Below, piece after piece: positions 15,204-22,741 of a stretch of DNA of 23,489 nt. Under the pieces are notes generated by a model. The model was not told the DNA's origin and did not search any database. It was given only the letters and a program-made list of their open reading frames with translations. Each line of letters begins with the position of its first letter. Positions within the stretch are counted from its first letter, which is position 1. This stretch comes from Patescibacteria group bacterium (GTDB taxonomy: Bacteria; Patescibacteriota; Gracilibacteria; UM-FILTER-43-11): assembly GCA_029260955.1 (NCBI GenBank), contig JAJDCF010000003.1, positions 1 through 23,489 of the forward strand, in the 5' to 3' direction. Position numbers and translations under genes: made by a program.

Positions 15204-16469
15204 CTATGTTTTTATAAAGGCCTTAGCTTCAGCCCCCAAATATAAACCGCCCAACACCATAATCAAAGATTCCTTGATGGCAATTTCTTTGGCTAAAGCC
15301 ATTGCCTCTTTCACTGTCGCAGTTTTATAAATTTTTTTGTCATTTGAATCAATGGATTCAAGAAGCTCCTTTGGATCAACACCATGATATTGAGCCTTGG
15401 TCACAATGATGACATCAGCTAAATCCGAAAGAACCTTGGCCATTTTGCTATATGGCTTATCAAAAGAGCAGCCCATAACAAGTACTCTATTTTCTCGAGG
15501 AAAAAGTTCATCAATTGTATGGGTAACCGCCTCAATGCCATAAGGGTTATGAGCAACATCAATCAGAATGACAGGATTGTGATCTACAATTTCCAATCTC
15601 AATGGCCATTTTACCTGCTTGAGTCCATGACGAATATGATTAACAGTTATATTAAAGTCATATTTGTTTAGAGCCAGCACAGAGCTAATTGCCAGCGAAG
15701 CATTAAGAAGCTGATGAGCCCCCAAAAGTGGTAATTCCAAATTCTCGTATTCTCCAAAACAAAAAACCTGACCGTCCAACGTCTGTTTTTTCAATTGAAT
15801 ATCATCCTGAGAAACAAATTCAAAACTCGCCCCATTCTTATCAGCCTCATTTTTGATGACACTACGAATTGAATCATCCTGCTCACTGATAACAACTGAG
15901 GAGTTCGACTTGATGATCCCAGCTTTTTCCAAAGCAATAGCTTCCCTTGTATCGCCAAAAACCTCCGTATGCTCCAAGTTAATATTTGTTATCGCGCACA
16001 CCAACCCATCAATAACATTGGTGGAATCAACCTTACCACCAAGCCCCACTTCGACAACAGCAATATCAACTTCCTGCTGAGCAAAATACACGAAAGCCAT
16101 AGCTGCAATCACCTCAAAAAGCGCAGGCTTAATGCTTATTTCATCACCCAAAACACCCTTTACCTGGTGAAATACTCGCACAAAATACTCCTCTGATATG
16201 TCGACGCCATCTATCTTAATCCTTTCTGTATATTTATGCAGATGTGGAGAGGTAAACAAGCCAACCTTATAGCCCGCAGACTGCAAAATAGAGCTCACCA
16301 TAGCTGCAGTAGACCCTTTGCCATCAGTCCCCGTTATATGAACGCACTTCAAACCCTTATGGGGATTATTCAAAGGCTCCAACATGCTTTCCATGCGGTG
16401 CAACCCCGGTTTATCGCCAAACTTTTCAAGATTCTCCAAATACCTTATCGCATCTTGATAGCTCATCAT
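15204..16469 (-). CDS. folC: Folylpolyglutamate / dihydrofolate synthase
   Basis: 421 residues, normal for FolC. It adds gamma-linked glutamates to folates (and, in bifunctional forms, glutamate to dihydropteroate) using ATP. The Mur-ligase fold is shown by the P-loop GTDGKGS (47-53, Asn to Asp relative to the common GTNGKGS), FTSPHLHKYTERIKIDG, VEVGLGGKVDSTNV, and DVAHNPYGIEAV in the C-terminal domain. The start is ATGATG at 16469/16466; the first ATG overlaps the TGA stop of the cofE-like gene as ATGA, implying translational coupling. Two glutamyl ligases in overlapping frames are notable. Confidence 0.92.
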   Translation of the reverse strand: MMSYQDAIRYLENLEKFGDKPGLHRMESMLEPLNNPHKGLKCVHITGTDGKGSTAAMVSSILQSAGYKVGLFTSPHLHKYTERIKIDGVDISEEYFVRVFHQVKGVLGDEISIKPALFEVIAAMAFVYFAQQEVDIAVVEVGLGGKVDSTNVIDGLVCAITNINLEHTEVFGDTREAIALEKAGIIKSNSSVVISEQDDSIRSVIKNEADKNGASFEFVSQDDIQLKKQTLDGQVFCFGEYENLELPLLGAHQLLNASLAISSVLALNKYDFNITVNHIRHGLKQVKWPLRLEIVDHNPVILIDVAHNPYGIEAVTHTIDELFPRENRVLVMGCSFDKPYSKMAKVLSDLADVIIVTKAQYHGVDPKELLESIDSNDKKIYKTATVKEAMALAKEIAIKESLIMVLGGLYLGAEAKAFIKT

Positions 16470-17185
16470 GTTATCCGTGAATTATAGATAGATCGGTATA
16501 TACAATCTGATGGCTGCATATAATAATCTTCTTTCGAATAAGTATCGTCAGTAAATCGAGCATCAAAATCGCGAACAACAACAAAAGGAATAGAGGCATC
16601 TGACTCTCCCATCAACAAATTAGCAGCAGAAGACAAGCTGTCAGCCACCGCAATTCTTGTATACACCATATCGCGACCATGCAGGTCCTTGGCACCACGT
16701 TCATCTTGCACCCCCTCAAAACCTGCCCAACCTATAGCAACACCAGCAGTTCCTTTGCGGAGTGGTTGGCAAAAAGAATCACTAATCACGATTCCCAGCT
16801 TCTCCAGGCTAAATTCACTCATCAGCTTCTTCCTGATCTTTTCAGCCGATTCAAAAGGCTCCGTCGGCCACAAAACCGCCTTTCCTTCAGGTACGTTACT
16901 GCGATCAATCCCAGCATTGGGAATAAGGACTTTATTCTTCATGGTCAAAACCATGTCTCCTTCTTCCAAAACACGATCAGCCTCGGATTTTACAAATTCT
17001 CTAAAGGATTCTTCGGAATCAACAGATTTCAAAAGACCTTGGCTATAAGCCAAAACTTTAGAAGCAATCACAAGAATATCACCAGACTTAAGCTCTAAGT
17101 TGTTTTGCTTTAGCGCTCTCGTCACGGCTAATACCAGCTCGCTTCCGGATTGGAGGCGTTCGCTTTTTAAAGGAATTACTTCCAT
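16466..17185 (-). CDS. cofE: CofE-like gamma-glutamyl ligase (F420-0:glutamate ligase family)
   Basis: 239 residues. The CofE fold begins right at the start: EVIPLKSERLQSGSELVLAV, then GDILVIASKVLAYSQG. The core motif SDSFCQPLRKGTAGVAIGWAGFEG and DERGAKDLHGRD match the metal- and GTP-binding region of CofE, which adds L-glutamate to coenzyme F420-0. No other F420 genes (cofC, cofD, fbiC types) are present here, so the acceptor may not be F420. It overlaps folC by four bases downstream and the ligase gene by 98 bases upstream in another frame. A role in amide ligation of an unknown cofactor, or of folate together with FolC, is inference. Confidence 0.85.
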   Translation of the reverse strand: MEVIPLKSERLQSGSELVLAVTRALKQNNLELKSGDILVIASKVLAYSQGLLKSVDSEESFREFVKSEADRVLEEGDMVLTMKNKVLIPNAGIDRSNVPEGKAVLWPTEPFESAEKIRKKLMSEFSLEKLGIVISDSFCQPLRKGTAGVAIGWAGFEGVQDERGAKDLHGRDMVYTRIAVADSLSSAANLLMGESDASIPFVVVRDFDARFTDDTYSKEDYYMQPSDCIYRSIYNSRIT

Positions 17186-18422
17186 ATGTTTGTAAAATTA
17201 AAATAGCACCAACAACAAGCCAAAAGATCATGGCTAAGTCATTTTTCCAAAAAGGTGTGTCAAAAAGACCATGAATAACAATGGCCCACAGGGCAATGAT
17301 CGGATAAGTCAGTCGCAAATGGGCAAGTATCAAGATACCCAAAAAGGCTAACAGCCCCAAAATGCCGGCATTCAGCCAGAAGGCAAGAAAGACGTTATGT
17401 GGATGTGGAATATTCCACTCCATAGGAGCCCTTTCTAGAATATCAGGCCCATTAGTTTGGTAGTAGCTCTGAAAAAGCCCCGGCCCTATTCCTGTCAGCG
17501 AGTAATCGCTGATAAGACTCGCGGAAACTTCATAGATCTCTAGCCTAACAGTGCTGGATGATCTGTTTTCAAAGTCCATAAACTGCTGAAACTTTCGAGA
17601 ATTCCACTGAGTTCCAACGATGACTCCAAACACTATCACAAGCCCAAAAAACGCCATAACCAGCTTCTTTAAGCCAATTTTATACCTGACCAAAATTACC
17701 AGAATATATAAACCCAAAGATCCAAAAACCGCAATGATGGCGGCATAAGACTGAGTCATAAACAGGGCATGAGTCATAGCAGTAACCGAAGCAAGATTCA
17801 ATATCTCATCGTGCCTTCCTATAAAATTTACGCGCAACATATAATAGACACCCAAAAGAAGTGGTGGCCCAATATAAAGTGACAGGTAATTTGCTGATTC
17901 AAAGAAGCCAGACAATCTGAAATCATAGGTAAATCCTTCTCCAATCAATCCAACAACATACGCAGCGACCGATACGAGTGCTCCAGAATAAATAAAGTTG
18001 AGTAATAATTTTTTCAGCTTTGCACCATCGTCGATAATCTGAGTAAAAGCGAAAAAATAAAGCATTGGTGCCAGCACCCACCCCTTCCAAACGCCCAAAG
18101 CAGCCTTCTGGCTATCCATCATCACTCCACTAGGAAGAGCAATGAAATGTGGAGCTGTAATGACCCCCAAGGTCGCACCAATAAGCAAAACAAAGGCGGC
18201 CAAATAGTACCATCTTGCCGGTTTCTCCCAACTGATTTTTTGTACCCCAACAATAAGGGCCAACAAAAAAACGGCAAAAAACAAATAACAAAAAACTTCT
18301 AAAAAGGTGAACGGAATACCATAAACCTTGAAGCGAAACAAATACATCGGAAACAAGAAAGGTGAAACATACACCAAAAATAATAGGAGCCGATCCCATG
18401 ATTTGGCACTGGAGCTCTTCAT
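17088..18422 (-). CDS. O-antigen ligase / Wzy_C-family membrane protein
   Basis: 444 residues with about eleven membrane helices. The Wzy_C/WaaL-type loop is visible: LTGIGPGLFQSYY (309-321), then IPHPHN (338-343), with conserved Arg293 before it. These proteins join or polymerise undecaprenyl-linked glycans outside the membrane; in a monoderm it may attach surface polysaccharide to a carrier or protein. The start ATG (18422) abuts the hpf stop (TAA at 18425-18423), indicating tight coupling. The last 32 residues (basic, KKRTPPIRKRAG...) are read from DNA that also encodes the start of the cofE-like protein in the next frame. Confidence 0.85.
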   Translation of the reverse strand: MKSSSAKSWDRLLLFLVYVSPFLFPMYLFRFKVYGIPFTFLEVFCYLFFAVFLLALIVGVQKISWEKPARWYYLAAFVLLIGATLGVITAPHFIALPSGVMMDSQKAALGVWKGWVLAPMLYFFAFTQIIDDGAKLKKLLLNFIYSGALVSVAAYVVGLIGEGFTYDFRLSGFFESANYLSLYIGPPLLLGVYYMLRVNFIGRHDEILNLASVTAMTHALFMTQSYAAIIAVFGSLGLYILVILVRYKIGLKKLVMAFFGLVIVFGVIVGTQWNSRKFQQFMDFENRSSSTVRLEIYEVSASLISDYSLTGIGPGLFQSYYQTNGPDILERAPMEWNIPHPHNVFLAFWLNAGILGLLAFLGILILAHLRLTYPIIALWAIVIHGLFDTPFWKNDLAMIFWLVVGAILILQTYGSNSFKKRTPPIRKRAGISRDESAKAKQLRA

Positions 18423-18749
18423 TTATTTCCTTTCAGAAATGTGATGTGTCTTGTCTTTATAATGTTCGATGGGACCTTTAATTTTCTCGATAACCTCATC
18501 CACAGCCGTTTCGAGTGAGCCACTACGGCTTTCCGCTCGAAGAGTATCTTGCGGTACGAACAAGGTTAGAGTGCAGACATAGGCATCTTCATTCTTTCTG
18601 GACTCCTCATGAGCCAGATCCACACGAATCTCACTGGATTCATCTGAAATCCGATGAGCAAAATTAGTTAATTTCTCAAATTTTTGCCTAATGAGAGCTT
18701 CTCGCTCTTCACCAAGGTGAACATTACGTGTATGAATCTTAATTTCCAT
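18423..18749 (-). CDS. hpf: Ribosome hibernation-promoting factor, short HPF/RaiA type
   Basis: 108 residues, the length of short HPF/YfiA proteins without the long-form dimerisation tail. The order MEIKIHTRNVHLGEE, then EIRVDLAHEESRKNEDAYVCTLTLFVP and LRAESRSGSLETAVDEVIEKI is typical of this fold, which lodges in the 30S decoding site and holds ribosomes inactive during slow growth. First gene of the minus operon. A TATAAT on the minus strand (18776-18781) predicts a leader of about 20 bases. The operon after it would then follow growth-phase control, by inference. Confidence 0.92.
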   Translation of the reverse strand: MEIKIHTRNVHLGEEREALIRQKFEKLTNFAHRISDESSEIRVDLAHEESRKNEDAYVCTLTLFVPQDTLRAESRSGSLETAVDEVIEKIKGPIEHYKDKTHHISERK

Positions 18750-18775
18750 AGGTATTTTGATTTAGATACAGACCC

Positions 18776-18781
18776 ATTATA
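18776..18781 (-). promoter_or_regulatory. -10 box of the hpf operon
   Basis: TATAAT on the minus strand, 27 bases upstream of the hpf ATG at 18749. No strong -35 at the normal spacing. It is the only consensus hexamer in the intergenic space (18750-18864) on that strand, and probably drives all five genes down to purN. Confidence 0.5.
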
Positions 18782-18864
18782 CTGATTTTTAATTTGATGG
18801 GAAATACTTGAAAAATAAGACAAAAAAGTGCTAAATTGAAGTATGTAATCTAAACAAAAAGAAA

Positions 18865-20721
18865 ATGTCATTCAAAATACTTGCAGATACTTTTTCAGTC
18901 GCCCGTGATTCAAGTCATTTTGTCCAATTAAAGACCTTAAAAAGCCCACGAACTGAAGATCAGATTTGGGTGGCTTTTAAAATTGAGGGGGACACAAAAT
19001 ATGCTCGTTCCACAATGCAGGACATGATCGACACGCTCGATGAGGTATTTTTCGATCATTTGGAAGTCGACGTATACGAACGCTTCGAACATGCTCTAAA
19101 GCAGGTAAACCTTACCTACAAAACGTTAAAAGAGAAACGCGGCAACAAGTCTGTTGGAAGTGTCAGCGCCATCATCGCAGTTTTTGCAGGAAATGAACTT
19201 CATTTAACTCAAAGTTCCGACGCCGAAGCCTACCTGGTCCGCAAGGGCAAGCTATCTTTGATCAGTGAAGGATTAACAGGAAAAGCGGATGATCTTTTTG
19301 TGAATATTGCCAGTGGTGAGCTTCTGCCGGAAGATAAAATCCTATTTTCTACCTCAAGACTTCTTAGGCTTGCAACTCATACCCAACTAGCTCAAATGTG
19401 CTCAGAAGGAGTAACAGAAGCATTAGATGCAATTCGCGAACTTGTCCTATCTGACAATGAACTCAGCATTGGAGTTACCTGCCTCAGCACTAAACTACCA
19501 AGGCGCTCAGGAACATCAACAAGTAAAGGGCGAAGTCAAAACAAGGTATTAGTTGAACTGAGAAAATATTGGGACAAAGTCGCAGAATTTGTTCAGGACA
19601 AAGTCAAAATTCATGGTAGTAAAATCCCTATGCAAAAAAGCAGTATCTTGATGGCTATAGGCGCAATTATCATCGTTCTGATTTTGAGTGTGAGCTTTCT
19701 TTTAAACAGCCGTCATGATTCTCAGATTCGAGATGAGTACAGAATACGAATTGAGGCCATGAATCAAGACCTGCATGTGGCTAACACAAAAGGATATGCC
19801 AACGATAAAGAAACCGCCAATGCCATTTTGGCAAAGGTAGAAACTGACGCCAAAGCCATCTTAGACAGCAAGTATTTTAGAGCTGAAGCATTAGCTCTTC
19901 TCGATAAAGTTCAGGCCACCCGAGACAGCATTAACAACACCACTAGACTTAGCGACATTAAGCCTTATGTCGACCTGTCAACAAAGCGTGAAAGTGTTGA
20001 AGCACTTGGCTTTGTAAATCTGGATGACAACTTCTTTGCATATGAATATAACGCTCTTTACGAAGTTATTTTGGATCAAGTACTCGATCCAAGGACTGTT
20101 GATGAAACCGAAGTTGTCGTGAACGGTACAGCCATGGAAGATCAGGGGGTAATTGCTTTGATGACCCAGTCAGGAAGAATCATCGAATACTATGATGGCC
20201 AATTCCAGTTTGTTGGAACCGACGATGAAACCTGGAAGTCAGGGGAAGACCTTGCAGCCTATGGTCGCAATATTTACATCTTGAATGCGACCGATAATCA
20301 GATTTACAAATACAGCCGCGCCAGATCAAAATATGGTAACGCAACTGAGTACAACATCGATGCAGACCTAAGTGGAGCCATTTCACTGGCAGTCGATGGC
20401 AACATATATGTACTTAGGGAAGGCGGTGACATCGTAAAAATCTTCAAGGGAGAACAGCAGACTTTTGACGTCGAAGATCTAGCCACTGATATTTCTTCGG
20501 CCACTCAAATCTTCACATTGCCAGAGCACACAAATATGTACGTGCTTGATCCGGAAAACAGACGTGTCATTATTCTGGAAAAAGAAATTGGCCCGGGTGC
20601 CAGATACATGGGACAGGTTTACTTCGAAGATCTACCTGACGTTCAGGGATTTTACGTAGATAAAAAAGAAGACAAGCTCTATCTGCTGACCAAAAAAGCC
20701 ATTTATCAGGTGGAAATTTAG
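18865..20721 (+). CDS. PP2C-like (catalytically degenerate) membrane protein with beta-propeller-like C-terminus
   Basis: 618 residues. The N-terminal part (about 30-210) follows the PPM/PP2C phosphatase pattern: VGSVSAIIAVFAGNELHL, SSDAEAYLVRKGKLSLI (family: GDSRAYL), GELLPEDKILFSTSRLL (family: GDxLLLCSDGL) and LVLSDNELSIGVTCL (family: DN). The metal-binding Asp of the usual ADGMG is absent (FKIEGD instead) and SDGL reads STSRL, so the enzyme is likely inactive. A membrane helix lies at about 260-281 and a charged coiled coil at 284-365. From about 425 there are repeats such as GRIIEYYDG, RNIYILNATDNQIYKY, GNIYVLREGGDIVKIF and TNMYVLDPENRRVIIL, a NHL-type propeller facing outside. Probably a trans-membrane scaffold or sensor. 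Confidence 0.8.
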   Translation: MSFKILADTFSVARDSSHFVQLKTLKSPRTEDQIWVAFKIEGDTKYARSTMQDMIDTLDEVFFDHLEVDVYERFEHALKQVNLTYKTLKEKRGNKSVGSVSAIIAVFAGNELHLTQSSDAEAYLVRKGKLSLISEGLTGKADDLFVNIASGELLPEDKILFSTSRLLRLATHTQLAQMCSEGVTEALDAIRELVLSDNELSIGVTCLSTKLPRRSGTSTSKGRSQNKVLVELRKYWDKVAEFVQDKVKIHGSKIPMQKSSILMAIGAIIIVLILSVSFLLNSRHDSQIRDEYRIRIEAMNQDLHVANTKGYANDKETANAILAKVETDAKAILDSKYFRAEALALLDKVQATRDSINNTTRLSDIKPYVDLSTKRESVEALGFVNLDDNFFAYEYNALYEVILDQVLDPRTVDETEVVVNGTAMEDQGVIALMTQSGRIIEYYDGQFQFVGTDDETWKSGEDLAAYGRNIYILNATDNQIYKYSRARSKYGNATEYNIDADLSGAISLAVDGNIYVLREGGDIVKIFKGEQQTFDVEDLATDISSATQIFTLPEHTNMYVLDPENRRVIILEKEIGPGARYMGQVYFEDLPDVQGFYVDKKEDKLYLLTKKAIYQVEI

Positions 20722-20733
20722 GCAAGAGGGCTG

Positions 20734-20739
20734 TATACT
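20734..20739 (+). promoter_or_regulatory. ribBA -10 box implying a leaderless message
   Basis: TATACT lies seven bases before the ATG at 20747, so the expected start point is at or next to the A of ATG. TGGAAA (20711-20716) with a 17-base spacer is a weak -35 in the upstream gene's last codons. No Shine-Dalgarno sequence and no space for an FMN riboswitch. Confidence 0.5.
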
Positions 20740-20746
20740 GTAGCCC

Positions 20747-21949
20747 ATGTTGAATTCAATTACAGAAGCACTGGATGAGCTGAAAAAAGGCAAAATGATT
20801 ATCGTCATTGATGATGAAGATCGTGAAAACGAAGGTGATTTGATGATGGCTGCCGAATTTGCTGATGAAAAGGCCGTAAACTTTATGGCCAAAGAAGGCC
20901 GGGGGCTCATTTGCGTGCCTATTGAAGAAGAAATGGCCTACCGTCTCAACTTTCACCCCATGGTGCAAAAAGCAGACGGCAACTGTAATTTTACCGTCTC
21001 TGTCGATGCAAAAGTAGGCATTACCACCGGCATTTCTGCTGACGACAGAGCACTTACTATCAAAAAAATAGTCGACTCAGGATCAACTGCTCACGACTTT
21101 ATACGACCAGGTCATATGTTCCCCCTAATTGCCAAGCGAGGAGGTGTTTTGGTGCGAGCCGGCCACACAGAGGCCACCACAGACCTGATGAAACTGGCCA
21201 AGTTAAGCCATGCAGGAGTTATATGCGAAATCCTGAACGAAGATGGCACCATGGCCAGGTTGCCGGACTTAAAGCTGTTCGCTAAAAAGCATGAACTCAA
21301 AATAATTACCATTCAGGACTTGATTGAATACCGTAATAAGCACGAAACTTTGGTTCGAAAGGAGGCCGAGAGCAAACTCGAAACCAATTTCGGACTCTTT
21401 GATGTGCATGTGTACACCAGTTTGATAGATCTTAAAGAGCATGTAGCCCTAACCAAAGGGGATGTCAAAAATCAGGATGTCACATTGGTTCGCGTGCATT
21501 CCGAATGCATGACAGGTGATATTTTTGCATCCAAACATTGTGACTGTGGCGAACAACTCGATAAATCCTTAAAGATAATCAGCGAAAAAGGTAGTGGCGT
21601 TCTGCTTTACATGCGCCAGGAGGGCCGAGGTATTGGACTTTCTAACAAAATTAAGGCTTACAGCCTGCAGCAAGAGGGCATGGATACGGTAGAGGCAAAC
21701 CATAAACTCGGATTTAAGATGGATCTGCGAGATTACGGAATTGGCGCTCAGATTTTGGCCGACTTAGGTGTGAATGAAATGGATATTTTGACCAACAACC
21801 CAAAAAAGCTGGTTGGATTGGAAGGTTATGGCTTAAAAATTCGCCAAAGAATTCCTATCGAAATTGAGCCAAACCAAATTAATCTCAAATATCTAAGAAC
21901 TAAAAAGGGGAAAATGGGACATCTTTTAAATAAATTACAAAACCAATAA
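20747..21949 (+). CDS. ribBA: Bifunctional DHBP synthase / GTP cyclohydrolase II
   Basis: 400 residues with both enzymes in the usual order. The first half makes 3,4-dihydroxy-2-butanone 4-phosphate from ribulose 5-phosphate: DDEDRENEGDL (22-32), His124, and RAGHTEATTDL (His140). The second half opens GTP to start the pyrimidine branch: zinc ligands Cys254, Cys265, Cys267 in the SECMTGD...HCDCG segment, and RQEGRGIGL (290-298). All key residues appear intact. It begins 25 bases after the propeller gene and seven bases after a TATACT box. No ribD, ribE or ribH is in the window. The nitroreductase gene follows directly. Confidence 0.96.
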   Translation: MLNSITEALDELKKGKMIIVIDDEDRENEGDLMMAAEFADEKAVNFMAKEGRGLICVPIEEEMAYRLNFHPMVQKADGNCNFTVSVDAKVGITTGISADDRALTIKKIVDSGSTAHDFIRPGHMFPLIAKRGGVLVRAGHTEATTDLMKLAKLSHAGVICEILNEDGTMARLPDLKLFAKKHELKIITIQDLIEYRNKHETLVRKEAESKLETNFGLFDVHVYTSLIDLKEHVALTKGDVKNQDVTLVRVHSECMTGDIFASKHCDCGEQLDKSLKIISEKGSGVLLYMRQEGRGIGLSNKIKAYSLQQEGMDTVEANHKLGFKMDLRDYGIGAQILADLGVNEMDILTNNPKKLVGLEGYGLKIRQRIPIEIEPNQINLKYLRTKKGKMGHLLNKLQNQ

Positions 21950-21951
21950 AA

Positions 21952-22515
21952 ATGTTAAAAGAGCTCAAAAAAAGACACTCCCCTCTTTTGTTTAAAAAAA
22001 AGGCCATTTCAAAAAAGAAGCTGGAAAGATGCTTGCAAGCCGCGCAATGGACCCCAAGCTGCAGCAACATGCAACCATGGAAGCTTGTCTTGATTGAAGG
22101 TCCACGTCGCATTGCAAAATTCGCAGAAGCCTTTCCACGTGGAAATCAGTGGTGCTTAAAGGCTCCAATGATCGGTTTTATAGTTTCTAAACCCAAATTG
22201 GGCTGCATAATGGAAGATAACAGTAATTTAGAGTATTTTCAGTATGACTGTGGCATGGTAATGATGAGCTTTATCACTCAGGCCATGGCAGAGGGCTTAC
22301 AAACTCGCCAAATGGCTGGTTATTATGAAAAAAAGGTCAAAAAAATCCTCAAAATCCCCGCCAGCTATCGCGTAATCGTTGCTTTTGCCATTGGTTACGA
22401 AGAAAAACTCAAAGATCACAAAGGCGAACTACACCCAAGACTACTGGAACGAATAAAGACCACAAAACGCACCAGAAAGCCCTTAAAAGAGATTTATTCT
22501 TTAAATAAGTTCTAA
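21952..22515 (+). CDS. Nitroreductase-family flavoprotein
   Basis: 187 residues. The nitroreductase FMN-binding start is clear: RHSPLLFKKKAISKKKLERCLQAAQWTPSCSNMQPWKLVLIEG (family: RxSxRxF, then APSxxNxQPW). A helix-rich middle with DCGMVMMSFITQAMAEGLQTRQMAGY and the strand VIVAFAIGY complete a single-domain enzyme of the NfsB class, typically an FMN-dependent NAD(P)H oxidoreductase working as a homodimer. The start is two bases after the ribBA stop, so the two are translated from the same message. Flavin synthesis and use are thus linked. The substrate is unknown. Confidence 0.88.
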   Translation: MLKELKKRHSPLLFKKKAISKKKLERCLQAAQWTPSCSNMQPWKLVLIEGPRRIAKFAEAFPRGNQWCLKAPMIGFIVSKPKLGCIMEDNSNLEYFQYDCGMVMMSFITQAMAEGLQTRQMAGYYEKKVKKILKIPASYRVIVAFAIGYEEKLKDHKGELHPRLLERIKTTKRTRKPLKEIYSLNKF

Positions 22516-22538
22516 GCAATATTTCAAAGCCGAATGAA

Positions 22539-22679
22539 GGTGTTTTTGGAGTGTTTTGAGGGCAATCAGGAGCTTGAGCGACCATGGCGTCCTCGCCATG
22601 GCGGGGACGAGCGAAAGCGGATGTTAGTAAGATTTCTCGGTGGGAAATCGAACGTGCCTGAAAGACGCTCTAAAGCACC
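22539..22679 (+). ncRNA. Candidate structured RNA, about 141 nt, closed by a long terminal helix
   Basis: Bases 22539-22564 pair with 22655-22679 almost without break: GGTGTTTT / AAAGCACC, one bulged T, GGAG / CTCT, then TGTTTT / AAAGAC-type pairs, a tandem G-A / A-G mismatch (22558-22559 with 22660-22661), then GGCA / TGCC. The five wobble pairs are G-U on the plus strand and would be A-C on the minus strand, so plus is the transcribed strand. Inside are CCATGGCG-tcct-CGCCATGG (22582-22601), GCTT/AAGC (22572-22575 with 22615-22618) and GATTTC/GAAATC (22631-22636 with 22644-22649) below GTT/AAC. It matches no RNA class I recognise. A 64-codon frame across it looks spurious. It lies just after the nitroreductase gene and may be processed from that transcript. 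Confidence 0.6.
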
Positions 22680-22689
22680 GCATAACCCC

Positions 22690-22718
22690 TTGCTAAACTG
22701 GCTTATTTTTGCTATAAT
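22690..22718 (+). promoter_or_regulatory. Promoter of the C-terminal hypothetical block
   Basis: TTGCTA (22690-22695), a 17-base spacer and TATAAT (22713-22718), with TGC directly before (extended -10). The start should lie near 22725, giving a leader of about 17 bases before the ATG at 22742. The first T of TTGCTA is 11 bases after the folded RNA ends. Confidence 0.7.
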
Positions 22719-22741
22719 AATAAGATAAATTATTCAAATCT

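Noticed and set aside
20722..20746. FMN riboswitch before ribBA
   Set aside because: Only 25 bases separate the genes; no room for the aptamer.
22534..22728. 64-codon plus-strand frame over the folded RNA
   Set aside because: Its composition (RPWRPRHGGDERKRM) follows the stems of the RNA, it overlaps the next promoter, and it has no start signal. Protein conservation would be needed to revive it.
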